From Galeopsis tetrahit (taxonomy: Eukaryota > Streptophyta > Magnoliopsida > Lamiales > Lamiaceae), in the NCBI GenBank assembly GCA_963675135.1, contig OY776124.1, positions 2,215,001-2,279,000 of the forward strand: a stretch of 64,000 nt of DNA. The letters run 5' to 3'. Shown here piece after piece: positions 1-13,070 of this stretch. Within the stretch, counting starts at the first letter, position 1. Each line of letters starts with the position of its first letter. The translations under genes and the position numbers were made by a program. Under the pieces are notes generated by a model. The model saw only the letters and a list, made by a program, of their open reading frames with translations, was not told the DNA's origin and made no database searches.

Positions 1-3000
1 ATTGCGCGCACGCTTGTGCGCCGTTTTTACAAAGTTTTCAAATTGCCTCTCGGGTTTGCATTTCTAGCTAAAATTGGTCATAGAATCAATTGTGTCGAGA
101 CGGTTTTTGAATTTGAGGCCTCGGGTGCAGAGTTTTTGACGTCGTCGCCCATAGCCAAATTGCTCGCACGCTTGTGCGCCGTTTTTACAAAGTTTTCAGA
201 TTGCCTCTCGGGTTTGAATTTCCCACTGAATTGGCCATAGAATCAATTGTGTCGAGACGGTTTTTGAATTTGAGGCCTCGGGTGCGGAGTTTTTTTACGT
301 CGTCGCCCATAGCCAAATTGCGCGCACGCTTGTGCGCCGTTTTTACAAAGTTTTCAGGTTGCCTCTCGGTTTGCATTTCTAGCTGAATTGGCCATAGAAT
401 CAATTTTGTCGAGACGGTTTTTGAATTTGAGGCTCGGGTGCGGAGTTTTTGACGTCGTCGCCCATAGTCAAATTGCGCGCACGGTTGTGCGCCGTTTTTA
501 CAAAGTTTTCAGATTGCCTCTCGGGTTTGCATTACTAGCTGAATTGGCCATAGAATCAATTGTGTCGAGACGGTTTTTGAATTTGAGGCCTCGGGTGCAG
601 AGTTTTTGACGTCGTCGTCCATAGCCAAATTGCGCGCAAGCTTGTGCGCCGTTTTTACAAAGTTTTCAAATTGCCTCTCGGGTTTGCATTTCTAGCTAAA
701 ATTGGTCATAGAATCAATTGTGTCGAGACGGTTTTTGAATTTGAGGCCTCGGGTGCGGAGTTTTTGACGTCGTCGCCCATAGCCAAATTGCGCGCACACT
801 TATGCGCCGTTTTTACAAAGTTTTCAGATTGCCTCTCGGTTTTGAATTTCCCACTGAATTGGCCATAGAATCAATTGTGTCGAGACGGTTTTTGAATTTG
901 AGGCCTCGGGTGCGGAGTTTTTGACGTCGTCGCCCATAGCCAAATTGCGCGCACGCTTGTGCGCCGTTTTTACAAAGTTTTCAAATTGCCTCTCAGGTTT
1001 GCATCCCTAGCTAAAATTGGTCATAGAATCAATTGTGTCGAGACGGTTTTTGAATTTGAGGCCTCGGGTGCAGAGTTTTTGACGTCGTCGCCCATAACCA
1101 AATTGCTCGCACGCTTGTGCGCCGTTTTTACAAAGTTTTCAGATTGCCTCTCGGGTTTGAATTTCCCACTGAATTGGCCATAGAATCAATTGTGTCGAGA
1201 CGGTTTTTGAATTTGAGGCCTCGGGTGCGGAGTTTTTTTACGTCGTCGCCCATAGCCAAATTGCGCGCACGCTTGTGCGCCGTTTTTACAAAGTTTTCAG
1301 ATTGCCTCTCGGTTTGCATTTCTAGCTGAATTGGCCATAGAATCAATTTTGTCGAGACGGTTTTTGAATTTGAGGCCTCGGGTGCGGAGTTTTTGACGTC
1401 GTCGCCCCTAACCAAATTGCGCGCACGCTTGTGCGCCGTTTTTACAAAGTTTTCAGATTGCCATTCGGGTTTGCATTTCTAGCTGAATTGGCCATAGAAT
1501 CAATTGTGTCGCGACGGTTTTTGAATTTGAGGCCTCGGGTGCGGAGTTTTTGACGTCGTCGCCCATCGTCAAATTGCGCGCACGGTTGTGCGCCGTTTTT
1601 ACAAAGTTTTCAGATTGCCTCTCGGGTTTGCATTACTAGTTGAATTGGCCATAGAATCAATTATGTCGAGACGGTTTTTGAAGTTGAGGCCTCGGGTGCA
1701 GAGTTTTTGACGTCGTCGCCCATAGCCAAATTGCGCGCAAGCTTGTGCGCCGTTTTTACAAAGTTTTCAAATTGCCTCTCGAGTTTGCATTTCTAGCTAA
1801 AATTGGCCATAGAATCAATTGTGTCGAGACGGTTTTTAAATTTGAGGCCTCGGGTGCGGAGTTTTTGACGTCGTCGCCCATAGACAAATTGCGCGCACGC
1901 TTGTGCGCCGTTTTTACAAAGTTTTCAAATTGCCTCTCGGGTTTGCATTTCTAGCTAAAATTGGTCATAGAATCAATTGTGTCGAGACGGTTTTTGAATT
2001 TGAGGCCTCGGGTGCAGAGTTTTTGACGTCGTCGCCCATAGCCAAATTGCTCGCACGCTTGTGCGCCGTTTTTACAAAGTTTTCAGATTGCCTCTCGGGT
2101 TTGAATTTCCCACTGAATTGGCCATAGAATCAATTGTGTCGAGACGGTTTTTGAATTTGAGGCCTCGGGTGCGGAGTTTTTTTACGTCGTCGCCCATAGC
2201 CAAATTGCGCGCACGCTTGTGCGCCGTTTTTACAAAGTTTTCAGGTTGCCTCTCGGTTTGCATTTCCAGCTGAATTGGCCATAGAATCAATTTTGTCGAG
2301 ACGGTTTTTGAATTTGAGGCTCGGGTGCGGAGTTTTTGACGTCGTCGCCCCTAACCAAATTGCGCGCACGCTTGTGCGCCGTTTTTACAAAGTTTTCAGA
2401 TTGCCATTCGGGTTTGCATTTCTAGCTGAATTGGCCATAGAATCAATTGTGTCGCGACGGTTTTTGAATTTGAGGCCTCGGGTGCGGTGTTTTTGACGTC
2501 GTCGCCCATAGTCAAATTGCGCGCACGGTTGTGGGCCGTTTTTACAAAGTTTTCAGATTGCCTCTCGGGTTTGCATTACTAGCTGAATTGGCCATAGAAT
2601 CAATTGTGTCGAGACGGTTTTTGAATTTGAGGCCTCGGGTGCAGAGTTTTTGACGTCGTCGCCCATAGCCAAATTGCGCGCAAGCTTGTGCGCCGTTTTT
2701 ACAAAGTTTTCAAATTGCCTCTCGGGTTTGCATTTCTAGCTAAAATTGGTCATATAATCAATTGTGTCGAGACGGTTTTTGAATTTGAGGCCTCGGGTGT
2801 GGAGTTTTTGACGTCGTCGCCCATAACCAAATTGCGCGCACACTTATGCGCCGTTTTTACAAAGTTTTCAGATTGCCTCTCGGTTTTGAATTTCCCACTG
2901 AATTGGCCATAGAATCAATTGTGTCGAGACGGTTTTTGAATTTGAGGCCTCGGGTGCGGAGTTTTTGACGTCGTCGCCCATAGCCAAATTGCGCGCACGC

Positions 3001-5358
3001 TTGTGCGCCGTTTTTACAAAGTTTTCAAATTGCCTCTCAGGTTTGCATCCCTAGCTAAAATTGGTCATAGAATCAATTGTGTCGAGACGGTTTTTGAATT
3101 TGAGGCCTCGGGTGCAGAGTTTTTGACGTCGTCGCCCATAGCCAAACTGCTCGCACGCTTGTGCGCCGTTTTTACAAAGTTTTCAGATTGCCTCTCGGGT
3201 TTGAATTTCCCACTGAATTGGCCATAGAATCAATTGTGTCGAGACGGTTTTTGAATTTGAGGCCTCGGGTGCGGAGTTTTTTTACGTCGTCGCCCATAGC
3301 CAAATTGCGCGCACGCTTGTGCGCCGTTTTTACAAAGTTTTCAGATTGCCTCTCGGTTTGCATTTCTAGCTGAATTGGCCATAGAATCAATTTTGTCGAG
3401 ACGGTTTTTGAATTTCAGGCCTCGGGTGCGGAGTTTTTGACATCGTCGCCCCAAACCAAATTGCGCGCACGCTTGTGCGCCGTTTTTACAAAGTTTTCAG
3501 ATTGCCATTCGGGTTTGCATTTCTAGCTGAATTGGCCATAGAATCAATTGTGTCGCGACGGTTTTTGAATTTGAGGCCTCGGGTGCGGAGTTTTTGACGT
3601 CGTCGCCCATAGTCAAATTGCGCGCACGGTTGTGCGCCGTTTTTACAAAGTTTTCAGATTGCCTCTCGGGTTTGCATTACTAGCTGAATTGGCCATAGAA
3701 TCAATTGTGTCGAGACGGTTTTTGAATTTGAGGCCTCGGGTGCAGAGTTTTTGACGTCGTCGCCCATAGCCAAATTGCGCGCAAGCTTGTGCGCCGTTTT
3801 TACAAAGTTTTCAAATTGCCTCTCGGGTTTGCATTTCTAGCTAAAATTGGTCATATAATCAATTGTGTCGAGACGGTTTTTGAATTTGAGGCCTCGGGTG
3901 TGGAGTTTTTGACGTCGTCGCCCATAACCAAATTGCGCGCATAAGTGCCGTTTTTACAAAGTTTTCAGATTGCCTCTCGGTTTTGAATTTCCCACTGAAT
4001 TGGCCATAGAATCAATTGTGTCGAGACGGTTTTTGAATTTGAGGCCTCGGGTGCGGAGTTTTTGACGTCGTCGCCCATAGCCAAATTGCGCGCACGCTTG
4101 TGCGCCGTTTTTACAAAGTTTTCAAATTGCCTCTCAGGTTTGCATCCCTAGCTAAAATTGGTCATAGAATCAATTGTGTCGAGACGGTTTTTGAATTTGA
4201 GGCCTCGGGTGCAGAGTTTTTGACGTCGTCGCCCATAGCCAAACTGCTCGCACGCTTGTGCGCCGTTTTTACAAAGTTTTCAGATTGCCTCTCGGGTTTG
4301 AATTTCCCACTGAATTGGCCATAGAATCAGTTGTGTCGAGACGGTTTTTGAATTTGAGGCCTCGGGTGCGGAGTTTTTTTACGTCGTCGCCCATAGCCAA
4401 ATTGCGCGCACGCTTGTGCGCCGTTTTTACAAAGTTTTCAGATTGCCTCTCGGTTTGCATTTCTAGCTGAATTGGCCATAGAATCAATTTTGTCGAGACG
4501 GTTTTTGAATTTCAGGCCTCGGGTGCGGAGTTTTTGACATCGTCGCCCCTAACCAAATTGCGCGCACGCTTGTGCGCCGTTTTTACAAAGTTTTCAGATT
4601 GCCATTCGGGTTTGCATTTCTAGCTGAATTGGCCATAGAATCAATTGTGTCGCGACGGTTTTTGAATTTGAGGCCTCGGGTGCGGAGTTTTTGACGTCGT
4701 CGCCCATAGTCAAATTGCGCGCACGGTTGTGCGCCGTTTTTACAAAGTTTTCAGATTGCCTCTCGGGTTTGCATTACTAGCTGAAATGGCCATAGAATCA
4801 ATTGTGTCGAGACGGTTTTTGAATTTGAGGCCTCGGGTGCAGATTTTTTGACGTCGTCGCCCATAGCCAAATTGCGCGCAAGCTTGTGCGTCGTTTTTAC
4901 AAAGTTTTCAAATTGCCTCTCGGGTTTGCATTTCTAGCTAAAATTGGTCATAGAATCAATTGTGTCGAGACGGTTTTTGAATTTGAGGCCTCGGGTGCGG
5001 AGTTTTTGACGTCGTCGCCCATAGCCAAATTGCGCGCACACTTATGCGCCGTTTTTACAAAGTTTTCAGATTGCCTCTCGGTTTTGAATCTCCCACTGAA
5101 TTGGCCATAGAATCAATTGTGTCGAGACGGTTTTTGAATTTGAGGCCTCGGGTGCGGAGTTTTTGACGTCGTCGCCCATAGCCAAATTGCGCGCACGCTT
5201 GTGCGCCGTTTTTACAAAGTTTTCAAATTGCCTCTCAGGTTTGCATCCCTAGCTAAAATTGGTCATAGAATCAATTGTGTCGAGACGGTTTTTGAATTTG
5301 AGGCCTCGGGTGCAGAGTTTTTGACGTCGTCGCCCATAGCCAAATTGCTCGCACGCTT
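1..5358. repeat. Family M units, 6-mers then 7-mers
   Basis: m1 copies start at 174, 1117, 2061, 3161, 4258 and 5359, so spacings are 943, 944, 1100, 1097 and 1101 bp. The unit at 174-1116 lacks one monomer: its third monomer (332) starts like m2 and ends like m3 (CATAGTC), an in-register fusion. The unit at 1117-2060 lacks m6. The block at about 1-950 matches about 1888-2840 at an offset of 1,887 bp (12 monomers), for example the m2-type GAGGCTCG 2-base loss present in both. The 4-bp shortfall at 3161-4257 comes from the rearranged dyad at 3935-3950. Confidence 0.88.
3935..3950 (+). repeat. Rearranged dyad: apparent hairpin-loop inversion in an m6 monomer
   Basis: Other m6 copies, such as the one one unit upstream near 2835-2854, read GCGCGCACACTTATGCGCCG here. 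This copy reads GCGCGCATAAGTGCCG. ATAAGTG is the exact reverse complement of the normal CACTTAT, and four bases are missing. The simplest reading is that the stem-loop segment flipped and lost 4 bp on its right side. This accounts exactly for the 1,097-bp rather than 1,101-bp unit length. Confidence 0.75.
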
Positions 5359-6302
5359 GTGCGCCGTTTTTACAAAGTTTTCAGATTGCCTCCCGGGTTT
5401 GCATTACTAGCTAAAATTGGCCATATAATCAATTGTGTCGAGACAGTTTTTGAATTTGAGGCCTCGGGTGCGGAGTTTTTTTACGTCGTCGCCCATAGCC
5501 AAATTGCGCGCACGCTTGTGCGCCGTTTTTACAAAGTTTTCAGATTGCCTCTCGGTTTGTATTTCTAGCTGAATTGGCCATAGAATCAATTTTGTCGAGA
5601 CGGTTTTTGAATTTGAGGCCTCGGGTGCGGAGTTTTTGACGTCGTCGCCCCTAACCAAATTGCGCGCACGCTTGTGCGCCGTTTTTACAAAGTTTTCAGA
5701 TTGCCATTCGGGTTTGCATTTCTAGCTGAATTGGCCATAGAATCAATTGTGTCGCGACGGTTTTTGAATTTGAGGCCTCGGGTGCGGAGTTTTTGACGTC
5801 GTCGCCCATAGTCAAATTTCGCGCACGGTTATGCGCCGTTTTTACAAAGTTTTCAGATTGCCTCTCGGGTTTGCATTACTAGCTGAATTGGCCATAGAAT
5901 CAATTGTGTCGAGACGGTTTTTGAATTTGAGGCCTCGGGTGCAGAGTTTTTGACGTCGTCGCCCATAGCCAAATTGCGCGCAAGCTTGTGCGCCGTTTTT
6001 ACAAAGTTTTCAAATTGCCTCTCGGGTTTGCATTTCTAGCTAAAATTGGTCATAGAATCAATTGTGTTGAGACGGTTTTTGAATTTGAGGCCTCGGGTGC
6101 GGAGTTTTTGACGTCGTCGCCCATAGCCAAATTGCGCGCACACTTATGCGCCGTTTTTACAAAGTTTTCAGATTGCCTCTCGGTTTTGAATTTCCCACTG
6201 AATTGGCCATAGAATCAATTGTGTTGAGACGGTTTTTGAATTTGAGGCCTCGGGTGCGGAGTTTTTGACGTCGTCGCCCAATGCCAAATTGCGCGCACGC
6301 TT
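5359..6302. repeat. m1b-started partial M unit
   Basis: The order is m1b (5359, with GCATTACTAGC and GAGACAG private changes), m2, m3, m4 (private GGTTATGCG), m5 (5988) and m6 (6146), followed directly by the Y-family island instead of m7. Private GTGTTGAG changes near 6064 and 6222 are CpG-to-TpG type. Confidence 0.82.
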
Positions 6303-7403
6303 GTGCGCCGTTTTTACAAAGTTTTCAGATTGCCTCTCGGGTTTGCATTGCTAGCTGAATTGGCCATAGAATCAATTTTGTCGAGACGGTTTTTGAATTT
6401 GAGGCCTCGGGTGCGGAGTTTTTGACGTCGTCGACCATCGCCAAATTGCGCGCACGCTTGTGCGCCGTTTTTACAAAGTTTTCAGATTGCCTCTCGGGTT
6501 TGCATTTCTAGCTAAAATTGGCCATATAATCAATTGTGTCGAGACGGTTTTTGAATTTGAGGCCTCGGGTGCGGAGTTTTTTACGTCGTCGCCCATAGCC
6601 AAATTGCGCGCACGCTTGTGCGCCGTTTTTACCAAGTTTTCAGATTGCCTCTCGGGTTTGAATTTCCCACTGAATTGGCCATAGAATCAATTGTGTCGAG
6701 ACGGTTTTTGAATTTGAGGCCTCGGGTGCGGAGTTTTTTACGTCGACGCCAATAGCCAAATTGCGCGCACGTTTGTGCGCCGTTTTTACAAAGTTTTCAG
6801 ATTGCCTCTCGGGTTTGCATTTCTAGCTGAATTGGCCATAGAATCAATTGTGTCGAGACGGTTTTTGAATTTGAGGCCTCGGGTGCGGAGTTTTTGACGT
6901 CGTCGCCCATAGTCAAATTGCGCGCACGCTTGTGCGCCGTTTTTACAAAGTTTTCAGATTGCCTCTCGGGTTTGCATTACTAGCTGAATTGGCCATAGAA
7001 TTGATTGTGTCGAGACGGTTTTTGAATTTGAGGCCTCGGGTGCGGAGTTTTTGACGTCGTCGCCCATAGCCAAATTGCGCGCACGCTTGTGCGCCGTTTT
7101 TACAAAGTTTTCAAATTGCCTCTCGGGTTTGCATTTCTAGCTAAAATTGGTCATAGAATCAATTGTGTCGAGACAGTTTTTGAATTTGAGGCCTCGGGTG
7201 CGGAGTTTTTGACGTCGTCGCCCATAGCCAAATTGCGCGGACGCTTGTGCGCCGTTTTTACAAAGTTTTCAGATTGCCTCTCGGGTTTGAATTTCCCACT
7301 GAATTGGCCATAGAATCAATTGTGTCGAGACGGTTTTTGAATTTGAGGCCTCGGGTGCGGAGTTTTTGACGTCGTCGCCCATAGCCAAATTGCTCGCACG
7401 CTT
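6303..7403. repeat. Family Y 7-mer island (1,101 bp)
   Basis: Monomers are x1 (6303; GCATTGCTAGCTG, AATTTTGTCGAG, ending GTCGACCATCGCC), x2 (6460; CTAAAATTGGCCATATAATC, T6), an m1a form with T6 and ACGTCGACGCC, y1 (CGTTTGTGCGCC), y2 (CATTACTAGCTG and GAATTGATTG), y3 (7089) and y4 (7247; GCGCGGACGC). The same seven in the same order recur at 32564-33664 and 37284-38384, about 26.3 and 31.0 kb away. y1-y4 resemble m3-m6 in their middle markers, so the two families are related. Confidence 0.85.
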
Positions 7404-7717
7404 GTGCGCCGTTTTTACAAAGTTTTCAGATTGCCTCTCGGGTTTGAATTTCCCACTGAATTGGCCATAGAATCAATTGTGTCGAGACGGTTTTTGAATT
7501 TGAGGCCTCGGGTGCGGAGTTTTTTTACGTCGTCGCCCATAGCCAAATTGCGCGCACGCTTGTGCGCCGTTTTTACAAAGTTTTCAGATTGCCTCTCGGT
7601 TTGCATTTCTAGCTGAATTGGCCATAGAATCAATTTTGTCGAGACGGTTTTTGAATTTGAGGCCTCGGGTGCGGAGTTTTTGACGTCGTCGCCCCTAACC
7701 AAATTGCGCGCACGCTT
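7404..7717. repeat. m1a and m2 monomers leading into the 1,732-bp block
   Basis: Standard m1a (7404) and m2 copies, with the m2 ending GCCCCTAACC, followed by m3 at 7718. They show the return from family Y to family M in correct monomer register. Confidence 0.8.
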
Positions 7718-10700
7718 GTGCGCCGTTTTTACAAAGTTTTCAGATTGCCATTCGGGTTTGCATTTCTAGCTGAATTGGCCATAGAATCAATTGTGTCGCG
7801 ACGGTTTTTGAATTTGAGGCCTCGGGTGCGGAGTTTTTGACGTCGTCGCCCATAGTCAAATTGCGCGCACGGTTGTGCGCCGTTTTTACAAAGTTTTCAG
7901 ATTGCCTCTCGGGTTTGCATTACTAGCTGAATTGGCCATAGAATCAATTGTGTCGAGACGGTTTTTGAATTTGAGGCCTCGGGTGCAGAGTTTTTGACGT
8001 CGTCGCCCATAGCCAAATTGCGCGCAAGCTTGTGCGTCGTTTTTACAAAGTTTTCAAATTGCCTCTCGGGTTTGCATTTCTAGCTAAAATTGGTCATAGA
8101 ATCAATTGTGTCGAGACGGTTTTTGAATTTGAGGCCTCGGGTGCGGAGTTTTTGACGTCGTCGCCCATAGCCAAATTGCGCGCACACTTATGCGCCGTTT
8201 TTACAAAGTTTTCAGATTGCCTCTCGGTTTTGAATTTCCCACTGAATTGGCCATAGAATCAATTGTGTCGAGACGGTTTTTGAATTTGAGGCCTCGGGTG
8301 CGGAGTTTTTGACGTCGTCGCCCATAGCCAAATTGCGCGCACGCTTGTGCGCCGTTTTTACAAAGTTTTCAAATTGCCTCTCAGGTTTGCATCCCTAGCT
8401 AAAATTGGTCATAGAATCAATTGTGTCGAGACGGTTTTTGAATTTGAGGCCTCGGGTGCAGAGTTTTTGACGTCGTCGCCCATAGCCAAATTGCTCGCAC
8501 GCTTGTGCGCCGTTTTTACAAAGTTTTCAGATTGCCTCCCGGGTTTGCATTCCTAGCTAAAATTTGCCATATAATCAATTGTGTCGAGACGGTTTTTGAA
8601 TTTGAGGCCTCGGGTGCGGAGTTTTTTTACGTCGTCGCCCATAGCCAAATTGCGCGCACGCTTGTGCGCCGTTTTTACAAAGTTTTCAGATTGCCTCTCG
8701 GTTTGCATTTCTAGCTGAATTGGCCATAGAATCAATTTTGTCGAGACGGTTTTTGAATTTGAGGCCTCGGGTGCGGAGTTTTTGACGTCGTCGCCCCTAA
8801 CCAAATTGCGCGCACGCTTGTGCGCCGTTTTTACAAAGTTTTCAGATTGCCATTCGGGTTTGCATTTCTAGCTGAATTGGCCATAGAATCAATTGTGTCG
8901 CGACGGTTTTTGAATTTGAGGCCTCGGGTGCGGAGTTTTTGACGTCGTCGCCCATAGTCAAATTGCGCGCACGGTTGTGCGCCGTTTTTACAAAGTTTTC
9001 AGATTGCCTCTCGGGTTTGCATTACTAGCTGAATTGGCCATAGAATCAATTGTGTCGAGACGGTTTTTGAATTTGAGGCCTCGGGTGCAGAGTTTTTGAC
9101 GTCGTCGCCCATAGCCAAATTGCGCGCACGCTTGTGCGCCGTTTTTACAAAGTTTTCAAATTGCCTCTCAGGTTTGCATCCCTAGCTAAAATTGGTCATA
9201 GAATCAATTGTGTCGAGACGGTTTTTGAATTTGAGGCCTCGGGTGCAGAGTTTTTGACGTCGTCGCCTATAGCCAAATTGCTCGCACGCTTGTGCGCCGT
9301 TTTTACAAAGTTTTCAGATTGCCTCTCGGGTTTGAATTTCCCACTGAATTGGCCATAGAATCAATTGTGTCGAGACGGTTTTTGAATTTGAGGCCTCGGA
9401 TGCGGAGTTTTTTTACGTCGTCGCCCATAGCCAAATTGCGCGCACGCTTGTGCGCCGTTTTTACAAAGTTTTCAGATTGCCATTCGGGTTTGCATTTCTA
9501 GCTGAATTGGCCATAGAATCAATTGTGTCGCGACGGTTTTTGAATTTGAGGCCTCGGGTGCGGAGTTTTTGACGTCGTCGCCCATAGTCAAATTGCGCGC
9601 ACGGTTGTGCGCCGTTTTTACAAAGTTTTCAGATTGCCTCTCGGGTTTGCATTACTAGCTGAATTGGCCATAGAATCAATTGTGTCGAGACGGTTTTTGA
9701 ATTTGAGGCCTCGGGTGCAGAGTTTTTGACGTCGTCGCCCATAGCCAAATTGCGCGCAAGCTTGTGCGTCGTTTTTACAAAGTTTTCAAATTGCCTCTCG
9801 GGTTTGCATTTCTAGCTAAAATTGGTCATAGAATCAATTGTGTCGAGACGGTTTTTGAATTTGAGGCCTCGGGTGCGGAGTTTTTGACGTCGTCGCCCAT
9901 AGCCAAATTGCGCGCACACTTATGCGCCGTTTTTACAAAGTTTTCAGATTGCCTCTCGGTTTTGAATTTCCCACTGAATTGGCCATAGAATCAATTGTGT
10001 CGAGACGGTTTTTGAATTTGAGGCCTCGGGTGCGGAGTTTTTGACGTCGTCGCCCATAGCCAAATTGCGCGCACGCTTGTGCGCCGTTTTTACAAAGTTT
10101 TCAAATTGCCTCTCAGGTTTGCATCCCTAGCTAAAATTGGTCATAGAATCAATTGTGTCGAGACGGTTTTTGAATTTGAGGCCTCGGGTGCAGAGTTTTT
10201 GACGTCGTCGCCCATAGCCAAATTGCTCGCACGCTTGTGCGCCGTTTTTACAAAGTTTTCAGATTGCCTCCCGGGTTTGCATTCCTAGCTAAAATTTGCC
10301 ATATAATCAATTGTGTCGAGACGGTTTTTGAATTTGAGGCCTCGGGTGCGGAGTTTTTTTACGTCGTCGCCCATAGCCAAATTGCGCGCACGCTTGTGCG
10401 CCGTTTTTACAAAGTTTTCAGATTGCCTCTCGGTTTGCATTTCTAGCTGAATTGGCCATAGAATCAATTTTGTCGAGACGGTTTTTGAATTTGAGGCCTC
10501 GGGTGCGGAGTTTTTGACGTCGTCGCCCCTAACCAAATTGCGCGCACGCTTGTGCGCCGTTTTTACAAAGTTTTCAGATTGCCATTCGGGTTTGCATTTC
10601 TAGCTGAATTGGCCATAGAATCAATTGTGTCGCGACGGTTTTTGAATTTGAGGCCTCGGGTGCGGAGTTTTTGACGTCGTCGCCCATAGTCAAATTGCGC

Positions 10701-11968
10701 GCACGGTTGTGCGCCGTTTTTACAAAGTTTTCAGATTGCCTCTCGGGTTTGCATTACTAGCTGAATTGGCCATAGAATCAATTGTGTCGAGACGGTTTTT
10801 GAATTTGAGGCCTCGGGTGCAGAGTTTTTGACGTCGTCGCCCATAGCCAAATTGCGCGCACGCTTGTGCGCCGTTTTTACAAAGTTTTCAAATTGCCTCT
10901 CAGGTTTGCATCCCTAGCTAAAATTGGTCATAGAATCAATTGTGTCGAGACGGTTTTTGAATTTGAGGCCTCGGGTGCAGAGTTTTTGACGTCGTCGCCT
11001 ATAGCCAAATTGCTCGCACGCTTGTGCGCCGTTTTTACAAAGTTTTCAGATTGCCTCTCGGGTTTGAATTTCCCACTGAATTGGCCATAGAATCAATTGT
11101 GTCGAGACGGTTTTTGAATTTGAGGCCTCGGATGCGGAGTTTTTTTACGTCGTCGCCCATAGCCAAATTGCGCGCACGCTTGTGCGCCGTTTTTACAAAG
11201 TTTTCAGATTGCCATTCGGGTTTGCATTTCTAGCTGAATTGGCCATAGAATCAATTGTGTCGCGACGGTTTTTGAATTTGAGGCCTCGGGTGCGGAGTTT
11301 TTGACGTCGTCGCCCATAGTCAAATTGCGCGCACGGTTGTGCGCCGTTTTTACAAAGTTTTCAGATTGCCTCTCGGGTTTGCATTACTAGCTGAATTGGC
11401 CATAGAATCAATTGTGTCGAGACGGTTTTTGAATTTGAGGCCTCGGGTGCAGAGTTTTTGACGTCGTCGCCCATAGCCAAATTGCGCGCAAGCTTGTGCG
11501 TCGTTTTTACAAAGTTTTCAAATTGCCTCTCGGGTTTGCATTTCTAGCTAAAATTGGTCATAGAATCAATTGTGTCGAGACGGTTTTTGAATTTGAGGCC
11601 TCGGGTGCGGAGTTTTTGACGTCGTCGCCCATAGCCAAATTGCGCGCACACTTATGCGCCGTTTTTACAAAGTTTTCAGATTGCCTCTCGGTTTTGAATT
11701 TCCCACTGAATTGGCCATAGAATCAATTGTGTCGAGACGGTTTTTGAATTTGAGGCCTCGGGTGCGGAGTTTTTGACGTCGTCGCCCATAGCCAAATTGC
11801 GCGCACGCTTGTGCGCCGTTTTTACAAAGTTTTCAAATTGCCTCTCAGGTTTGCATCCCTAGTTAAAATTGGTCATAGAATCAATTGTGTCGAGACGGTT
11901 TTTGAATTTGAGGCCTCGGGTGCAGAGTTTTTGACGTCGTCGCCCATAGCCAAATTGCTCGCACGCTT
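7718..11968. repeat. 11-monomer HOR, 1,732-bp period, two units plus a partial third
   Basis: Markers repeat at an exact offset of 1,732 bp: 8032/9764/11496 (m5 with GTGCGTCG), 8347/10079/11811 (m7), 8505/10237/11969 (m1b) and 9134/10866 (m7). Each unit joins m4 directly to m7 (near 9134 and 10866). The m1-to-m3 fusion, where m1 with its T7 end is followed by an m3 body with m2 absent, lies near 9440 and 11172. Both are the joints expected of in-register unequal exchange between 7-mers. The private GGATGCGG near 9400 and 11132 is shared. The third copy continues to about 12.58 kb, where m5 and m6 reappear. Confidence 0.88.
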
Positions 11969-13070
11969 GTGCGCCATTTTTACAAAGTTTTCAGATTGCC
12001 TCCCGGGTTTGCATCCCTAGCTAAAATTGGCCATATAATCAATTGTGTCGAGACGGTTTTTGAATTTGAGGCCTCGGGTGCGGAGTTTTTTTACGTCGTC
12101 GCCCATAGCCAAATTGCGCGAACGCTTGTGCGCCGTTTTTACAAAGTTTTCAGATTGCCTCTCGGTTTGCATTTCTAGCTGAATTGGCCATAGAATCAAT
12201 TTTGTCGAGACGGTTTTTGAATTTGAGGCCTCGGGTGCGGAGTTTTTGACGTCGTCGCCCCTAACCAAATTGCGCGCACGCTTGTGCGCCGTTTTTACAA
12301 AGTTTTCAGATTGCCATTCGGGTTTGCATTTCTAGCTGAATTAGCCATAGAATCAATTGTGTCGCGACGGTTTTTGAATTTGAGGCCTCGGGTGCGGAGT
12401 TTTTGACGTCGTCGCCCATAGTCAAATTGCGCGCACGGTTGTGCGCCGTTTTTACAAAGTTTTCAGATTGCCTCTCGGGTTTGCATTACTAGCTGAATTG
12501 GCCATAGAATCAATTGTGTCGAGACGGTTTTTGAATTTGAGGCCTCGGGTGCAGAGTTTTTGACGTCGTCGCCCATAGCCAAATTGCGCGCAAGCTTGTG
12601 CGCCGTTTTTACAAAGTTTTCAAATTGCCTCTCGGGTTTGCATTTCTAGCTAAAATTGGTCATAGAATCAATTGTGTCGAGACGGTTTTTGAATTTGAGG
12701 CCTCGGGTGCGGAGTTTTTGACGTCGTCGCCCATAGCCAAATTGCGCGCACACTTATGCGCCGTTTTTACAAAGTGTTCAGATTGCCTCTCGGTTTTGAA
12801 TTTCCCACTGAATTGGCCATAGAATCAATTGTGTCGAGACGGTTTTTAAATTTGAGGCCTCGGGTGCGGAGTTTTTGACGTCGTCGCCCATAGCCAAATT
12901 GCGCGCACGCTTGTGCGCCGTTTTTACAAAGTTTTCAAATTGCCTCTCGGGTTTGCATTTCTAGCTAAAATTGGTCATAGAATCAATTGTGTCGAGACGG
13001 TTTTTGAATTTGAGGCCTCGGGTGCAGAGTTTTTGACGTCGTCGCCCATAGCCAAATTGCTCGCACGCTT

